DNA of 64,000 bases from CAIVPM01 sp964477265 (GTDB taxonomy: Bacteria > Bacteroidota > Bacteroidia > Chitinophagales > Chitinophagaceae). The position numbers and the translations under genes were made by a program. The notes under the pieces are model-generated. The model was not told the origin of the DNA. It did not search any database and worked only from the letters and a program-made list of their open reading frames with translations. Positions 1 through 8,776 of the stretch are shown here, in pieces (the first letter of the stretch is position 1; every line of letters begins with the position of its first letter). Where the stretch lies: the NCBI GenBank assembly GCA_964477265.1, contig CAYZDJ010000007.1:70984-134983 (forward strand), read 5' to 3'.

Positions 1-8
1 AGTTGAAA

Positions 9-593
9 CTATTTTTTTGCTGGTGCAGCAGCAGCTTCTTCTTGTTTAAGTTGTCTTGTCATTACTACAGATGCAATAGGAATACGAGGAGAGTTCATAA
101 TCTCCATATTATCTGCTTTAATATCTTCAATACGCAAATTGGCATTCAACGCAAGGGTTGTGATATCAACAGTAATGTTTTCTTTTAAATACTTAGGTAA
201 AGTTTTTACTTTAACCGATTTAATTTTAATTACCAATTTACCACCATCTTTTACACCAATAGAGTTACCAGTGTATTTTAATGGTAAAGTAGCAACCACT
301 TTCTTGTCTTCTACAAGCTCTAATAAATCCACGTGAATTAAAGCATCTGTAACTTTGTCAAACTGTAAATCTTTCAAAATACATTTGTAAGTTTTGCCAT
401 TCACGTTCACTTCTGCAAGTTGAAAGTCTGGAGTATAAACCAATGGTTTAAACGCTTTAGCACTTGCCGAGAAATTAACTTCAGTTGCACCGCCATAAAT
501 TACAGCAGGCACTGCTTCTTGAGAGCGTATTTGGTTGGTGGCTTTTTTACCAAATTCGGTCCTCAATTGTCCTTCAATTGTAACTGTTTTCAT
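9..593 (-). CDS. rplY: 50S ribosomal protein L25 (TL5/CTC type)
   Basis: Binds 5S rRNA in the central protuberance of the large ribosomal subunit. The product has 194 residues: an N-terminal L25 beta-barrel (about residues 1-95, including VPAVIYGG) followed by the longer C-terminal TL5/CTC beta domain (about 96-180), and a short Ala/Lys tail ending AAAAPAKK. The length fits the long CTC form, not the roughly 95-residue E. coli form. The ATG at 593 is chosen because it gives MKTVTIEGQ, the usual family start; an ATG at 617 would add eight atypical residues. The stop (TAG) lies nine bases inside the window, so downstream partners are not visible. Family assignment is firm. Confidence 0.95.
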   Translation of the reverse strand: MKTVTIEGQLRTEFGKKATNQIRSQEAVPAVIYGGATEVNFSASAKAFKPLVYTPDFQLAEVNVNGKTYKCILKDLQFDKVTDALIHVDLLELVEDKKVVATLPLKYTGNSIGVKDGGKLVIKIKSVKVKTLPKYLKENITVDITTLALNANLRIEDIKADNMEIMNSPRIPIASVVMTRQLKQEEAAAAPAKK

Positions 594-759
594 TATAAAT
601 AAAATTTTGGATTGCAAATGTAGGTGGATTGGCTGTAAGTGTGTTGATTTTTTTAATGCTTTGCAATCCTGTTATGCTAATATAAATAAAAGCCAAATTC
701 ATTTTTAACAAAATTTAAAGAAAAATAATGTATACTTTAGTTGTCTTAAACTACTGAAT

Positions 760-1641
760 ATGCTACACAAAATAGCCAATTGCTGCAAGATACTTTTTAC
801 ATGTGCTGCTTTTATTTCTTGTTCAAATAATGATAAAGAAAATGAGAAGTTGTTTAAGGAGGTGAATACAAGATTAGAGAACTGCAATGCAGTTTTGGAG
901 AGAAATATACAAGTTTACTTGCTCAAATTTGAACGAGATGCATCTAATCCAATTTCAGAAGAAAAAGTTTCAATTTGGTATCCAAAAGTTAAGAACGTAA
1001 AAAAAATATCGTTTGAATTAATTGACTTTATTAATAGTTTAAAAGGTAAAATAAAAGCTAAAGAACAAGTTAAGTTTAGTGAAGAAGATGCAAAGGAACT
1101 ATATCGAAACTTAGTAAAATATAGAACACAGATACTTACAATCGATAAAATGATTAATAATGAATTTGAAAATTTAATAAATACAATTCTTGAAACCCAA
1201 GATTCAGTCAAATTTTCTGAAACACAATTTCAAGAATATATAAACAACTCAAATACATCATCAAAATTGTGTATTTATACAAATAAAATTTTCCAAATAC
1301 AAGAAGCAATTATTGCATTTTGTTCAAAACAATACTCTACTGAAACTTGTGCTTTTGATAATTTAGTACCAATAATAACGCAAAATTCAAAACATTTTAA
1401 GTCCAATGAAATACTTGAAGTTGAAGCAGGTGTTGGTGGATATTCAGGTGATGCAATACGTAATATATCTGTTAACAATAAAGAAATAAAATTACAACCT
1501 GATGGAGTTGCTATTTATAAGAAGATAGTACCAGCAAAACCAGGAAAATATAATATTATAGTTAAATTAAATTATTTCAATAAGTTTATTGGAAAACCAG
1601 AAACAAAAGAAATTAAAGTTTATTACACAGTTGATGAATAA
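760..1641 (+). CDS. Lipoprotein resembling the periplasmic region of GldM
   Basis: Predicted lipoprotein of 293 residues. The N-terminal stretch MLHKIANCCKILFTCAAFISC ends in a lipobox (FISC|SNN), so the chain should be anchored through the Cys after signal peptidase II. Residues about 30-200 are mostly helical and charged. Residues about 215-293 form a beta-rich segment with the pattern 'LEVEAGVGGYS..ISVNNKEI....DGVAIYK..VPAKPGKYN', ending in YYTV. This helical-then-beta layout, and the 'expects extended GxY / Gly-Lys / Y-V' pattern, recall the periplasmic domains D1-D2 of GldM/PorM, but without its N-terminal transmembrane helix. A paralogue with the same plan lies at 34086-34925. It stands alone, preceded by a TATACTTTAG box near 731-740. 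The GldM link is an inference from pattern; the lipoprotein call is strong. Confidence 0.7.
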   Translation: MLHKIANCCKILFTCAAFISCSNNDKENEKLFKEVNTRLENCNAVLERNIQVYLLKFERDASNPISEEKVSIWYPKVKNVKKISFELIDFINSLKGKIKAKEQVKFSEEDAKELYRNLVKYRTQILTIDKMINNEFENLINTILETQDSVKFSETQFQEYINNSNTSSKLCIYTNKIFQIQEAIIAFCSKQYSTETCAFDNLVPIITQNSKHFKSNEILEVEAGVGGYSGDAIRNISVNNKEIKLQPDGVAIYKKIVPAKPGKYNIIVKLNYFNKFIGKPETKEIKVYYTVDE

Positions 1642-1713
1642 ATATCCAATTTTTAAATAACAAATCTTCACATCTCAAATCTTCTTTTCTTTGCAAACTA
1701 AATTTTTAACGAT

Positions 1714-3345
1714 ATGAATTTTGGATATTTTAGTTACCCTTTGCCAACAAATGAACCTGTATTAAACTATGCACCAAACAGTGCAGAAAAATTGAGACTA
1801 AAAGCTGCTCTAAAAGAATTAAAAACTAAGCAAGAAGATATACCTATGTATATTGGTAATAAAGAAGTGAAAACCAATAAAAAAATTTCTATTCATCCAC
1901 CACACGAAATTGCACACACACTTGGGCATTTTAGTGCTGGTAATGAAAGCCACGTTAAAGATGCAATTAATGCAGCCCTTGCTGCTAAAGCATCTTGGGA
2001 AAATATGAGTTGGGAAAATAGAGCAGCTATCTTTCTAAAAGCAGCAGATTTATTAGCTACAAAATATCGTGGATTAATTAATGCTGCAACTATGCTTGGT
2101 CAAAGTAAAAATGCCTATCAGGCAGAGATTGATGCAAGCTGTGAATTAATAGATTTTTTACGTTTTAATGTTCATTTTTTAAGTGAGATTTATAAGCAAC
2201 AACCAGTAAGTGGTGCAGGTATGCACAACAGAATGGAGTGGCGTGCATTGGAAGGTTTTGTGTTGGCTGTAACGCCTTTTAACTTTACAGCAATTGCTGG
2301 TAATTTGCCAACAAGTGCTGCTATGTGTGGCAACACAGTTGTGTGGAAACCTGCAAACACACAAGTGTATAGTGCTAATTTATTAATGAAAATTTTTAAA
2401 GAAGCTGGTTTGCCAGATGGCGTTATAAATTTAATTTATGTTGATGGACCAACTGTTGGAAAAATTTGTTTAACACATAAAGACCTTGCTGGTGTTCACT
2501 TTACAGGCAGTACAGGTGTGTTTAATAATATGTGGGAAACTATCGGTAAGAATATGAATATGTATAAATCTTATCCAAGAATTGTTGGTGAAACTGGTGG
2601 TAAAGATTTTGTAATGATTCATAAAAGTGCTGATGTAGATGTGGCTGTTGCAGCATTGTTGCGTGGTGCATTTGAGTTTCAAGGGCAAAAATGTAGTGCT
2701 GCTTCTCGTGCTTATTTACCAAGCAATTTAGCTGCTGCTATTAAAAAGAAATTGGTTGCAGGAGTTGAAAGTATGAAAATGGGAACTACTGAAGACTTTA
2801 GGAATTTTGTTAATGCAGTTATTGATGAAAGAAGTTTTGATAAAATAAAATCATACATAGATAAAGCAAAAAAATCGAAAGATGCAAGTATATTGGTTGG
2901 TGGCAAATGCGATAAATCAAAAGGATATTTTATTCAACCAACAATTATAGAAACTACCAATCCAAAATACACTACAATGTGTGAAGAAATTTTTGGACCG
3001 GTTTTAACTATCTATACTTATCCTGCAAATGAGTTTGAAAAAACATTAGACATTGTAAATACTACAAGTGCTTATGCTTTAACAGGTGCTGTAATTAGCA
3101 ATGACAGGTATGCTACAGACCTTGCTACTGCTAAGTTACGCCATAGTGCAGGTAATTTTTATATTAATGATAAACCAACTGGTGCAGTTGTTGGTCAACA
3201 ACCATTTGGTGGTGCACGTGCCAGTGGCACAAATGACAAAGCTGGTAGTATGATTAACTTATATCGTTGGTTAAGTGCAAGAACAATTAAAGAAACTTAT
3301 GTGCCAGTAACAGATTACAGATATGCGTTTTTAAACGAAGAATAA
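1714..3345 (+). CDS. pruA: L-glutamate gamma-semialdehyde dehydrogenase (1-pyrroline-5-carboxylate dehydrogenase)
   Basis: Oxidises glutamate-5-semialdehyde (from proline or ornithine) to glutamate with NAD+, the second step of proline catabolism. The 543-residue length matches the stand-alone P5CDH group. Visible signatures are the Rossmann segment (TPFNFTAIAGNLPTSAA, about 187-203), FTGST (263-267), the glutamate motif VGETGGKD with the general base Glu293, and the nucleophile Cys327 in FQGQKCSAASR. No proline dehydrogenase (PRODH) gene is adjacent, so this organism carries the two activities on separate loci. It is followed by its own hairpin terminator, and looks monocistronic. Confidence 0.95.
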   Translation: MNFGYFSYPLPTNEPVLNYAPNSAEKLRLKAALKELKTKQEDIPMYIGNKEVKTNKKISIHPPHEIAHTLGHFSAGNESHVKDAINAALAAKASWENMSWENRAAIFLKAADLLATKYRGLINAATMLGQSKNAYQAEIDASCELIDFLRFNVHFLSEIYKQQPVSGAGMHNRMEWRALEGFVLAVTPFNFTAIAGNLPTSAAMCGNTVVWKPANTQVYSANLLMKIFKEAGLPDGVINLIYVDGPTVGKICLTHKDLAGVHFTGSTGVFNNMWETIGKNMNMYKSYPRIVGETGGKDFVMIHKSADVDVAVAALLRGAFEFQGQKCSAASRAYLPSNLAAAIKKKLVAGVESMKMGTTEDFRNFVNAVIDERSFDKIKSYIDKAKKSKDASILVGGKCDKSKGYFIQPTIIETTNPKYTTMCEEIFGPVLTIYTYPANEFEKTLDIVNTTSAYALTGAVISNDRYATDLATAKLRHSAGNFYINDKPTGAVVGQQPFGGARASGTNDKAGSMINLYRWLSARTIKETYVPVTDYRYAFLNEE

Positions 3346-3373
3346 GTTTAATCTACACATTATTTTACTATTT

Positions 3374-3414
3374 AAAATCTCCTGGTAATACAAATACTGG
3401 GAGATTTTTATTTT
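3374..3414 (+). terminator. Rho-independent terminator after pruA
   Basis: Nine-base perfect stem AAAATCTCC (3374-3382) / GGAGATTTT (3400-3408), a loop of 17 bases, then a T-rich tail. It lies 29 bases past the pruA stop. The remainder of the 293-base gap to the next gene is AT-rich with no recognisable gene. Confidence 0.75.
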
Positions 3415-3638
3415 AATAATGTATCCTTTTTTATAAAGAAAAGTAAGTGCCTGCCTCTCTCCTACTAAGATTTAAGTAAAAAAAATATATCAATTTTTTA
3501 AACTAAACGTAAATTGATTTATCTACCATTAAAATTTAGATGTGAGTTTTTGGGGGACATAATAATATGTAAGTCCTCGACTACAATATCAAATAAAAAA
3601 ATCCTTAATTTTACTGCTAAATATAAAATATATAGAAT

Positions 3639-6173
3639 ATGAAGAAAATTTACTTATGTATTGGTTTGGTGTTTTTATTTAATCTGGCCAAAGCACAATT
3701 TCCTGCTCCATATTGTGACGAAACCTATGTAACAAATGTTGAGCCTATTACATCTGTTGTATTTGGCAGTATCAACAATGCTTCTCCTGCTGCTGTTAAT
3801 ACTACAACTCCTCATCAGGATTTTACATCTATTAGCACAACTGTTGCACAGGGCTTGGCTTATAATATTACTGTAAAGGGAAATACAGATGGCAATTACT
3901 CAGACTATATCTCGGTATTTGTTGATTGGGATCAAAATGGAGATTTTTCTGGCTCTGACGAAGTGTATAATATTGGCATTATAAAAAATTCAACAGGTCT
4001 TGATGCTATAAGTGTATCTGGAAGTATATTGGTTCCTGCATCTGCAACTATTGGTGCTACACGCATGCGTGTAGCAAAGCATTATAATAGTTATCAAAAT
4101 CCTTGTAATGCTGGCACAAGTGGTCAGTATGGAGAGGCTGAAGACTATACATTAAATGTTATTGCACCAACAAATTGCAGTGGTGCCCCTCCAGTAACTA
4201 CAGCTTATGGTCCTTCAAGTTTTTGTCAGGATAGTATGATTACAGTTTCTATAAATGTGCCTAGTGCTTCTGTAGGTTTAACTTATCAATGGCAATACAC
4301 AACTATTGGAGGAACAAACTGGACAGACGTAGCAGGTGCAATTGATGCCACCTCTACTTTTGTACAACTGGCTGGTGGTGTTGATTACAGATGTAAGGTA
4401 ACTTGTTCATCTCAATCTACATACTCAACTAAATTAACAGTAGCTTCTGAAGATTGTGGACCTCCTGCAAATGATGATCCTTGTGATGCGATAACATTGG
4501 TTTTAGATGGTCCATCTGATTGCAAAAACACAGAAAAAGCAACCTCTGTAAATGATCCATCTTTTTCAGCTTGCAGCACACCCAACAATACTGTTTGGTA
4601 TAAATATACACCATCAGTATCTGGTGTAGTAATAGTAACGTTTACAATTCCTGCTACAACTGGCTCAACATTAAATGGCTGGCTTGGTGTTTACTCTGCA
4701 TCAGGTAGTTGTCCTGGCGGATTGTCATTTACTAATGAAACTGCAACAGCTTTGGGAGGTTGTAAATCTTTTGGAACAGACACTGTAACAAAAATTTCAG
4801 CGAATCTAAATGCAGGTACAGATTATTATTTTATGATAGATGGCGTTTCGGGAGCTATTGGTAAATTTTGTATAGCATTAAAGACAGCACCAGCACCTCC
4901 TGCAACTTGTGTTACTAATGTATTGCCAATTGATGCTTCAGTTGATGTTTCAGCACCTAATACACTTTTAAGATGGTCAACAGTTGCTAATGCCACTTCA
5001 TACGATTTGTATTTTGGCACTACAAATCCTCCTACAACTAAAATCACTACAACAGCACTAGATTCTATATTGGTTACAGGCATGGCATACAGCACAACAT
5101 ATTACTGGTATGTAGTACCAGTAAATTTAGGTGGCAGCCCAACAGGTTGCGATGCTAATACAACTTCATTTACAACTATGGCTACTCCACCACCACCAAA
5201 TAACGATGATTGTGATAGTGCTGTTAATGTTTTGCCAGGTACAATAATTAATGGCTCTACAATTAGTGCAACACAAACTATGGCTGCTCAAAGTTGTTCT
5301 GGCTTTACTGGCACAGCAGATGATGATGTTTGGTTTATGTTTACTGCAACACAAAGTGGCGATGCAGATATTACTTTAGTACCTGTAGGAACAAGTTTTG
5401 ATGCTGTTGTAGTTGCTTATTCTGGAACCTGTGGAGGCTTAACACAAATTGGTTGTGCTGATACTTCGTTTGGTGGCGGAACTGAAATAGTTCATTTAAC
5501 TGGTTTAAATGCCGGCGAAACTTATTATTTCAGAGTTTATAGTTATAGCTCAAGTGCAACAGGTCAGGGTACTTTTAAAATATCTGTAACTGGCGATGCT
5601 GTATTGCCTGTTTCATTAACCCAATTTATGGGTGAGAAAAAAGGTACAGGTAATTTACTTTTCTGGACTACTGCAACTGAAAATAACAATAAAGGCTTTG
5701 AATTACAACGCAGCTACAATGGAAATGATTTTTTAAGCGTAAACTTTATTGCATCAAAAGCAAAAAATGGCAATAGCACTGCTACTTTAAACTACCAGTT
5801 TACAGATGCTAAACCTTTTGCTGGCATTACATATTACAGATTAAAACAAATTGATTTGAATGGTAAAGCAACGTTGAGCAATGTAGTGGCAATTAAAGGA
5901 GATAAAGTAACCAATTTAACTGTTACTGATGTTTATCCTAATCCTGCAACTAAAGTATTAAATGTTGTTGTTAACTCGCCAGTTGAAGACAGAGTAAACA
6001 TTATAGTGACTGACATTACAGGTAAAATTGTTAAAACACAAGCTGCACAAGTAAGTATTGGTAACAATAATGCTAAAATGGATGTAAGCAATCTGGCTAA
6101 CGGAACTTACCTAATGAAAGTAATTTGTACAAATGGTTGCACAAGTGCTACAACTAAATTTGTTAAGCAATAA
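3639..6173 (+). CDS. Secreted GEVED-domain protein with T9SS type A sorting domain
   Basis: Large extracellular protein of 844 residues, predicted cargo of the type IX secretion system. A Sec signal peptide (about 1-19, ending LAKAQ) is followed by a GEVED domain (about 50-178) with the acidic segment WDQNGDFSGSDE and the closing YGEAEDYTLNV. Then come an Ig/PKD-like segment (about 185-270), two beta-sandwich regions of the pre-peptidase C-terminal type (about 280-420 and 530-660, 'DDVWFMFTAT ... GETYYFRVYSY'), and a fibronectin-III-like segment between them. The last 80 residues are the sorting domain: VYPNPATKVLNV, TDITGKIVK, LANGTYLMKV and a terminal KFVKQ. No catalytic motif was seen, so a surface-binding or adhesive role is an inference. 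It is transcribed alone between two terminators. Confidence 0.9.
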   Translation: MKKIYLCIGLVFLFNLAKAQFPAPYCDETYVTNVEPITSVVFGSINNASPAAVNTTTPHQDFTSISTTVAQGLAYNITVKGNTDGNYSDYISVFVDWDQNGDFSGSDEVYNIGIIKNSTGLDAISVSGSILVPASATIGATRMRVAKHYNSYQNPCNAGTSGQYGEAEDYTLNVIAPTNCSGAPPVTTAYGPSSFCQDSMITVSINVPSASVGLTYQWQYTTIGGTNWTDVAGAIDATSTFVQLAGGVDYRCKVTCSSQSTYSTKLTVASEDCGPPANDDPCDAITLVLDGPSDCKNTEKATSVNDPSFSACSTPNNTVWYKYTPSVSGVVIVTFTIPATTGSTLNGWLGVYSASGSCPGGLSFTNETATALGGCKSFGTDTVTKISANLNAGTDYYFMIDGVSGAIGKFCIALKTAPAPPATCVTNVLPIDASVDVSAPNTLLRWSTVANATSYDLYFGTTNPPTTKITTTALDSILVTGMAYSTTYYWYVVPVNLGGSPTGCDANTTSFTTMATPPPPNNDDCDSAVNVLPGTIINGSTISATQTMAAQSCSGFTGTADDDVWFMFTATQSGDADITLVPVGTSFDAVVVAYSGTCGGLTQIGCADTSFGGGTEIVHLTGLNAGETYYFRVYSYSSSATGQGTFKISVTGDAVLPVSLTQFMGEKKGTGNLLFWTTATENNNKGFELQRSYNGNDFLSVNFIASKAKNGNSTATLNYQFTDAKPFAGITYYRLKQIDLNGKATLSNVVAIKGDKVTNLTVTDVYPNPATKVLNVVVNSPVEDRVNIIVTDITGKIVKTQAAQVSIGNNNAKMDVSNLANGTYLMKVICTNGCTSATTKFVKQ

Positions 6174-6200
6174 AAAATTATTTTTATTAAAATATTAGTA

Positions 6201-6237
6201 AAAACCTCGAAGCAGTAAATGCTTCGAGGTTTTTTTA
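6201..6237 (+). terminator. Rho-independent terminator with CTCGAA stem
   Basis: Thirteen-base perfect stem AAAACCTCGAAGC (6201-6213) / GCTTCGAGGTTTT (6221-6233) and a T tail, 28 bases after the stop of the GEVED protein. It is one of several terminators in this window built on the same CTCGAA/TTCGAG core. Confidence 0.85.
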
Positions 6238-6281
6238 TACATTGCACCATTACATTTGCATAGCTATAAAAAGAAAATTAA

Positions 6282-6887
6282 ATGTTAAAAAAATATTTAT
6301 TGCTGATACTTGCAGTATCCTTTATTCTACAATCATTTGCCCAGGAAAAAACAGATGGATTTGATATTAATAAAATGTTTGTTGGGGGCAGTGTTGTTTT
6401 GGGTTATGGAGGATATAATAATGGCACAAGAACTACGCTTGGTGGTAATCCTGAACTTGGTTATACAATTTTTAAAAATGTAGATGCAGGTTTTTGTGGT
6501 AACTATATATATTCTGGCAGCAGTTGGAACGAGGGTGGTTATACTATTAAGCAAAGAGTAACATTATCTGGCTTGGGTGTGTTTGCACGAATACATGTAT
6601 CTGATGGTTTTTTTCTTCACTTTCAACCAGAATTTAATACCATAAAATATAAAGTATTTAACCAGCAAACTGGTTTTGTATCTTATGATGCTAAAGAAAA
6701 ATCTTCAAGTTTTTTAGTAGGTGCTGGTTGGGGCACAAGAGAAGTAGGCAATATGAACTTTTTTACATTATTGTTAATCGATTTGCAAAAAGATTTATAC
6801 TCGCCATACAGAACATCAACTGGCGAAATTTCACCTGTAATTCGTACTGGTGTTAATTTTTATTTTCATAAAAAAAGAAAGAAGTAA
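6282..6887 (+). CDS. Small outer-membrane beta-barrel protein
   Basis: Secreted protein of 201 residues with a clear signal peptide (MLKKYLLLILAVSFILQSFAQ). The rest alternates short amphipathic strands with Gly-rich turns (FVGGSVVLGYGGYNNG, NPELGYTIFKNVDAGFCGNYIY, ISPVIRTGVNFYF) and ends in aromatic strand FYFHKKRKK. This matches eight-stranded outer-membrane barrel proteins (OMP_b-brl/PF13568-like), whose function is generally unknown. The stop is only six bases before the permease start, so the two genes probably share a transcript. Confidence 0.75.
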   Translation: MLKKYLLLILAVSFILQSFAQEKTDGFDINKMFVGGSVVLGYGGYNNGTRTTLGGNPELGYTIFKNVDAGFCGNYIYSGSSWNEGGYTIKQRVTLSGLGVFARIHVSDGFFLHFQPEFNTIKYKVFNQQTGFVSYDAKEKSSSFLVGAGWGTREVGNMNFFTLLLIDLQKDLYSPYRTSTGEISPVIRTGVNFYFHKKRKK

Positions 6888-6893
6888 CTTAGA

Positions 6894-8012
6894 ATGGGCA
6901 ATAATTATAGTCAGACAAAGGCGTTGCTTGCCATAACAAAAGCAAGCTTTAAGGCTATCTTAAAGCACCCTACTGCCATTGTTTTCAGTATTGGTTTTCC
7001 ACTAATATTTTTATGGATTTTTGGAAGTTTTGGTGGCGGTGGTCCATCATCTTATAAACTGGCTTTAGCTGCTAATGCAGATACCATAAATAACACTTTG
7101 CTTGATAGTATAAAGAAAAATAATTTACTTGAAATAGTGTCTTACAAAGACTCTGCCTTGCAAAGAAAAGATTTGGAAAAAGGAAGAATAGCAGGTGTAA
7201 TTAATATTGTGCAAATTCGTGTAACAGATAGTTCTTTTAAAAGCCCCCATTATTTAATTCATTTTAATACAACTACTGCAAGTGGACAAGATATTGGTTC
7301 TGTGTTACAAATTCTTGAAAACATACAAAATAAATTTGAACGAAAGCTAAACCCCAATTACGTTTCGTTAATTAACATTGTTCCAAAAGTTGAACAAATA
7401 AGGGAGTATAAAAGCATTGATTTTGTATTGCCTGGTCAAATAGGTTTTTCTATTTTGTTCTCTACATTGTTTGGTATTGCATTTACCTTTTATAGTTTAA
7501 GGGATCAATTGGTATTAAAGCGTTTTTATGCTTCGCCAGTAAACAAATTACACATACTTATTGGTATTGGGTTTAGTAGATTATTGTTTCAATTGATTAA
7601 CGTTATCGTGCTAATATTGGTTGGCAAATACTGGCTTGGATTTACATTGGCAAATGGTTTTTTTACATTTATTCAAATGCTGATATTAGCCATATTATTA
7701 CTGCTGATTTTAATGGGTGTAGGTTTAATATTTAGTAGCATTGTAAAGCAAGATTCAACCATACCGTTATTAATAAATTTATTTGCATTGCCTCAAATGC
7801 TTTTAGGGGGCACATTTTTTTCTATTGCAGTTTTTCCAAGCTGGATGCAAACCTTGTGTAAAATTTTTCCTTTAACACATTTCAATCTTGCTATTCGTAA
7901 AATATCGTTTGAAGGAGCAAGTTTAATAGATTGCTGGCAACACCTTGGTGTGTTTGGCGTTTGGCTTATTGTTGTTTATTTTTTAGTATATAAATTTTTT
8001 AAATGGGAGTAA
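6894..8012 (+). CDS. ABC-2 type transporter permease
   Basis: Inner-membrane subunit of an ABC exporter, 372 residues. One membrane segment near residues 22-45 (AIVFSIGFPLIFLWIFGSF) is followed by a soluble extracytoplasmic domain of about 135 residues and then five hydrophobic segments (about 180-365), the layout of the ABC2_membrane_3 group. The characteristic intracellular coupling stretch 'RDQLVLKRFYASPVNKL' is present. No ATP-binding subunit is adjacent, so its ATPase must be encoded elsewhere. It is not GldF: GldF is shorter and lacks this large soluble domain. The substrate cannot be told. It starts six bases after the beta-barrel gene. Confidence 0.85.
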   Translation: MGNNYSQTKALLAITKASFKAILKHPTAIVFSIGFPLIFLWIFGSFGGGGPSSYKLALAANADTINNTLLDSIKKNNLLEIVSYKDSALQRKDLEKGRIAGVINIVQIRVTDSSFKSPHYLIHFNTTTASGQDIGSVLQILENIQNKFERKLNPNYVSLINIVPKVEQIREYKSIDFVLPGQIGFSILFSTLFGIAFTFYSLRDQLVLKRFYASPVNKLHILIGIGFSRLLFQLINVIVLILVGKYWLGFTLANGFFTFIQMLILAILLLLILMGVGLIFSSIVKQDSTIPLLINLFALPQMLLGGTFFSIAVFPSWMQTLCKIFPLTHFNLAIRKISFEGASLIDCWQHLGVFGVWLIVVYFLVYKFFKWE

Positions 8013-8020
8013 TGTCCATT

Positions 8021-8106
8021 TACGATGTACGATTTTAAATTTACGATTTGTTGTTCATCAATTTTGTTTTTATAAATCGTAATTTGTAATTCTAAAATCG
8101 TAATTC
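8021..8106. repeat. Intergenic inverted repeat made of reiterated ACGATTT words
   Basis: Left arm (8021-8048) repeats TACGAT/ACGATTT words; the right arm (8074-8106) carries the complements AAATCGTAA and AAAATCGTAATTC. The arms are imperfectly complementary and separated by about 25 bases, ending two bases before the Nudix start codon. It is not a canonical terminator because there is no single clean stem with a T tail. See the findings on similar intergenic elements. Confidence 0.6.
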
Positions 8107-8107
8107 A

Positions 8108-8671
8108 ATGCGTGATTTATCCTGGAAAAAACAGTCTTCAAAATATTTAATAAAAGATACATGGGCTACAGTGCGTGAAGACAGTGCATTGCGACCAGAT
8201 GGAAAAATAATTGAGCCATATTATGTATATGAATTTCCTGATTGGGTTACAGCATTTGCTATAACAGTAGAAGGAAAAGTAATTGTTGAAAGGCAATACA
8301 GATATGCACTTGATGCTACACATTTTGAAATGCCAGGTGGTTGTGTTGACAAAGAAGATGCAACGCTTGAAGATGCCATTGCAAGAGAACTTTTAGAAGA
8401 AACTGGATATGCTTTTGAGCATTACGAATATTTAGGAAACAGTAGTGCCAACCCAAGCACCAACAGTAATTTAATGCACTTTTTTATTGCAACCGGTGGC
8501 AAAAAAATTGCTGAACAAAACTTTGATGAAGGCGAAGACATTGAAGTATATTTTATGAGTATTGATGAAGTAATTGAGCTTGTAAAAACCAACCAAATTA
8601 TTCAAAGTATGCACCAGGAGCTTATAATGAAAGCCTTGTTGCGATTGGGTAAAATGCAATATGTAATGTAG
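8108..8671 (+). CDS. Nudix hydrolase (ADP-ribose pyrophosphatase-like)
   Basis: Hydrolase of nucleoside diphosphates linked to another moiety, 187 residues. The Nudix box lies at about residues 77-101 and ends in RELLEETGY, with the metal-binding glutamates in place; the loop between the first Gly and RE is about two residues longer than the textbook spacing. The upstream 'ERQYRYALDATHFEMPGG' segment fits ADP-sugar pyrophosphatases of the NudF/YffH type. The substrate is inferred only. Inverted word repeats flank the gene on both sides, and it appears to be transcribed on its own. Confidence 0.88.
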   Translation: MRDLSWKKQSSKYLIKDTWATVREDSALRPDGKIIEPYYVYEFPDWVTAFAITVEGKVIVERQYRYALDATHFEMPGGCVDKEDATLEDAIARELLEETGYAFEHYEYLGNSSANPSTNSNLMHFFIATGGKKIAEQNFDEGEDIEVYFMSIDEVIELVKTNQIIQSMHQELIMKALLRLGKMQYVM

Positions 8672-8738
8672 TTGATAGTAAATAGTTGATAATTGATACT
8701 TTTAACTTTTAACTGTTAACTATCAACTTTTAACTGTA
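8670..8738. repeat. Intergenic inverted repeat made of AGTTGATA/TATCAACT words
   Basis: Directly after the Nudix stop, AGTTGATA-type words (8670-8700) are followed by the complementary AACTATCAACTTTTAACTG (8713-8736), with TTTTAACT reiterated. The arms can pair imperfectly. A TATCTTCA box follows (about 8744-8751), upstream of the transporter gene. Confidence 0.55.
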
Positions 8739-8776
8739 CTCCCTTATCTTCAACCCCTCTTTAAACTGTTACTATT

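Noticed and set aside
6894..8012. Assignment of the ABC-2 permease as GldF
   Set aside because: It has a large soluble domain after the first helix and is longer than GldF; it is also separated from gldG by two unrelated genes.
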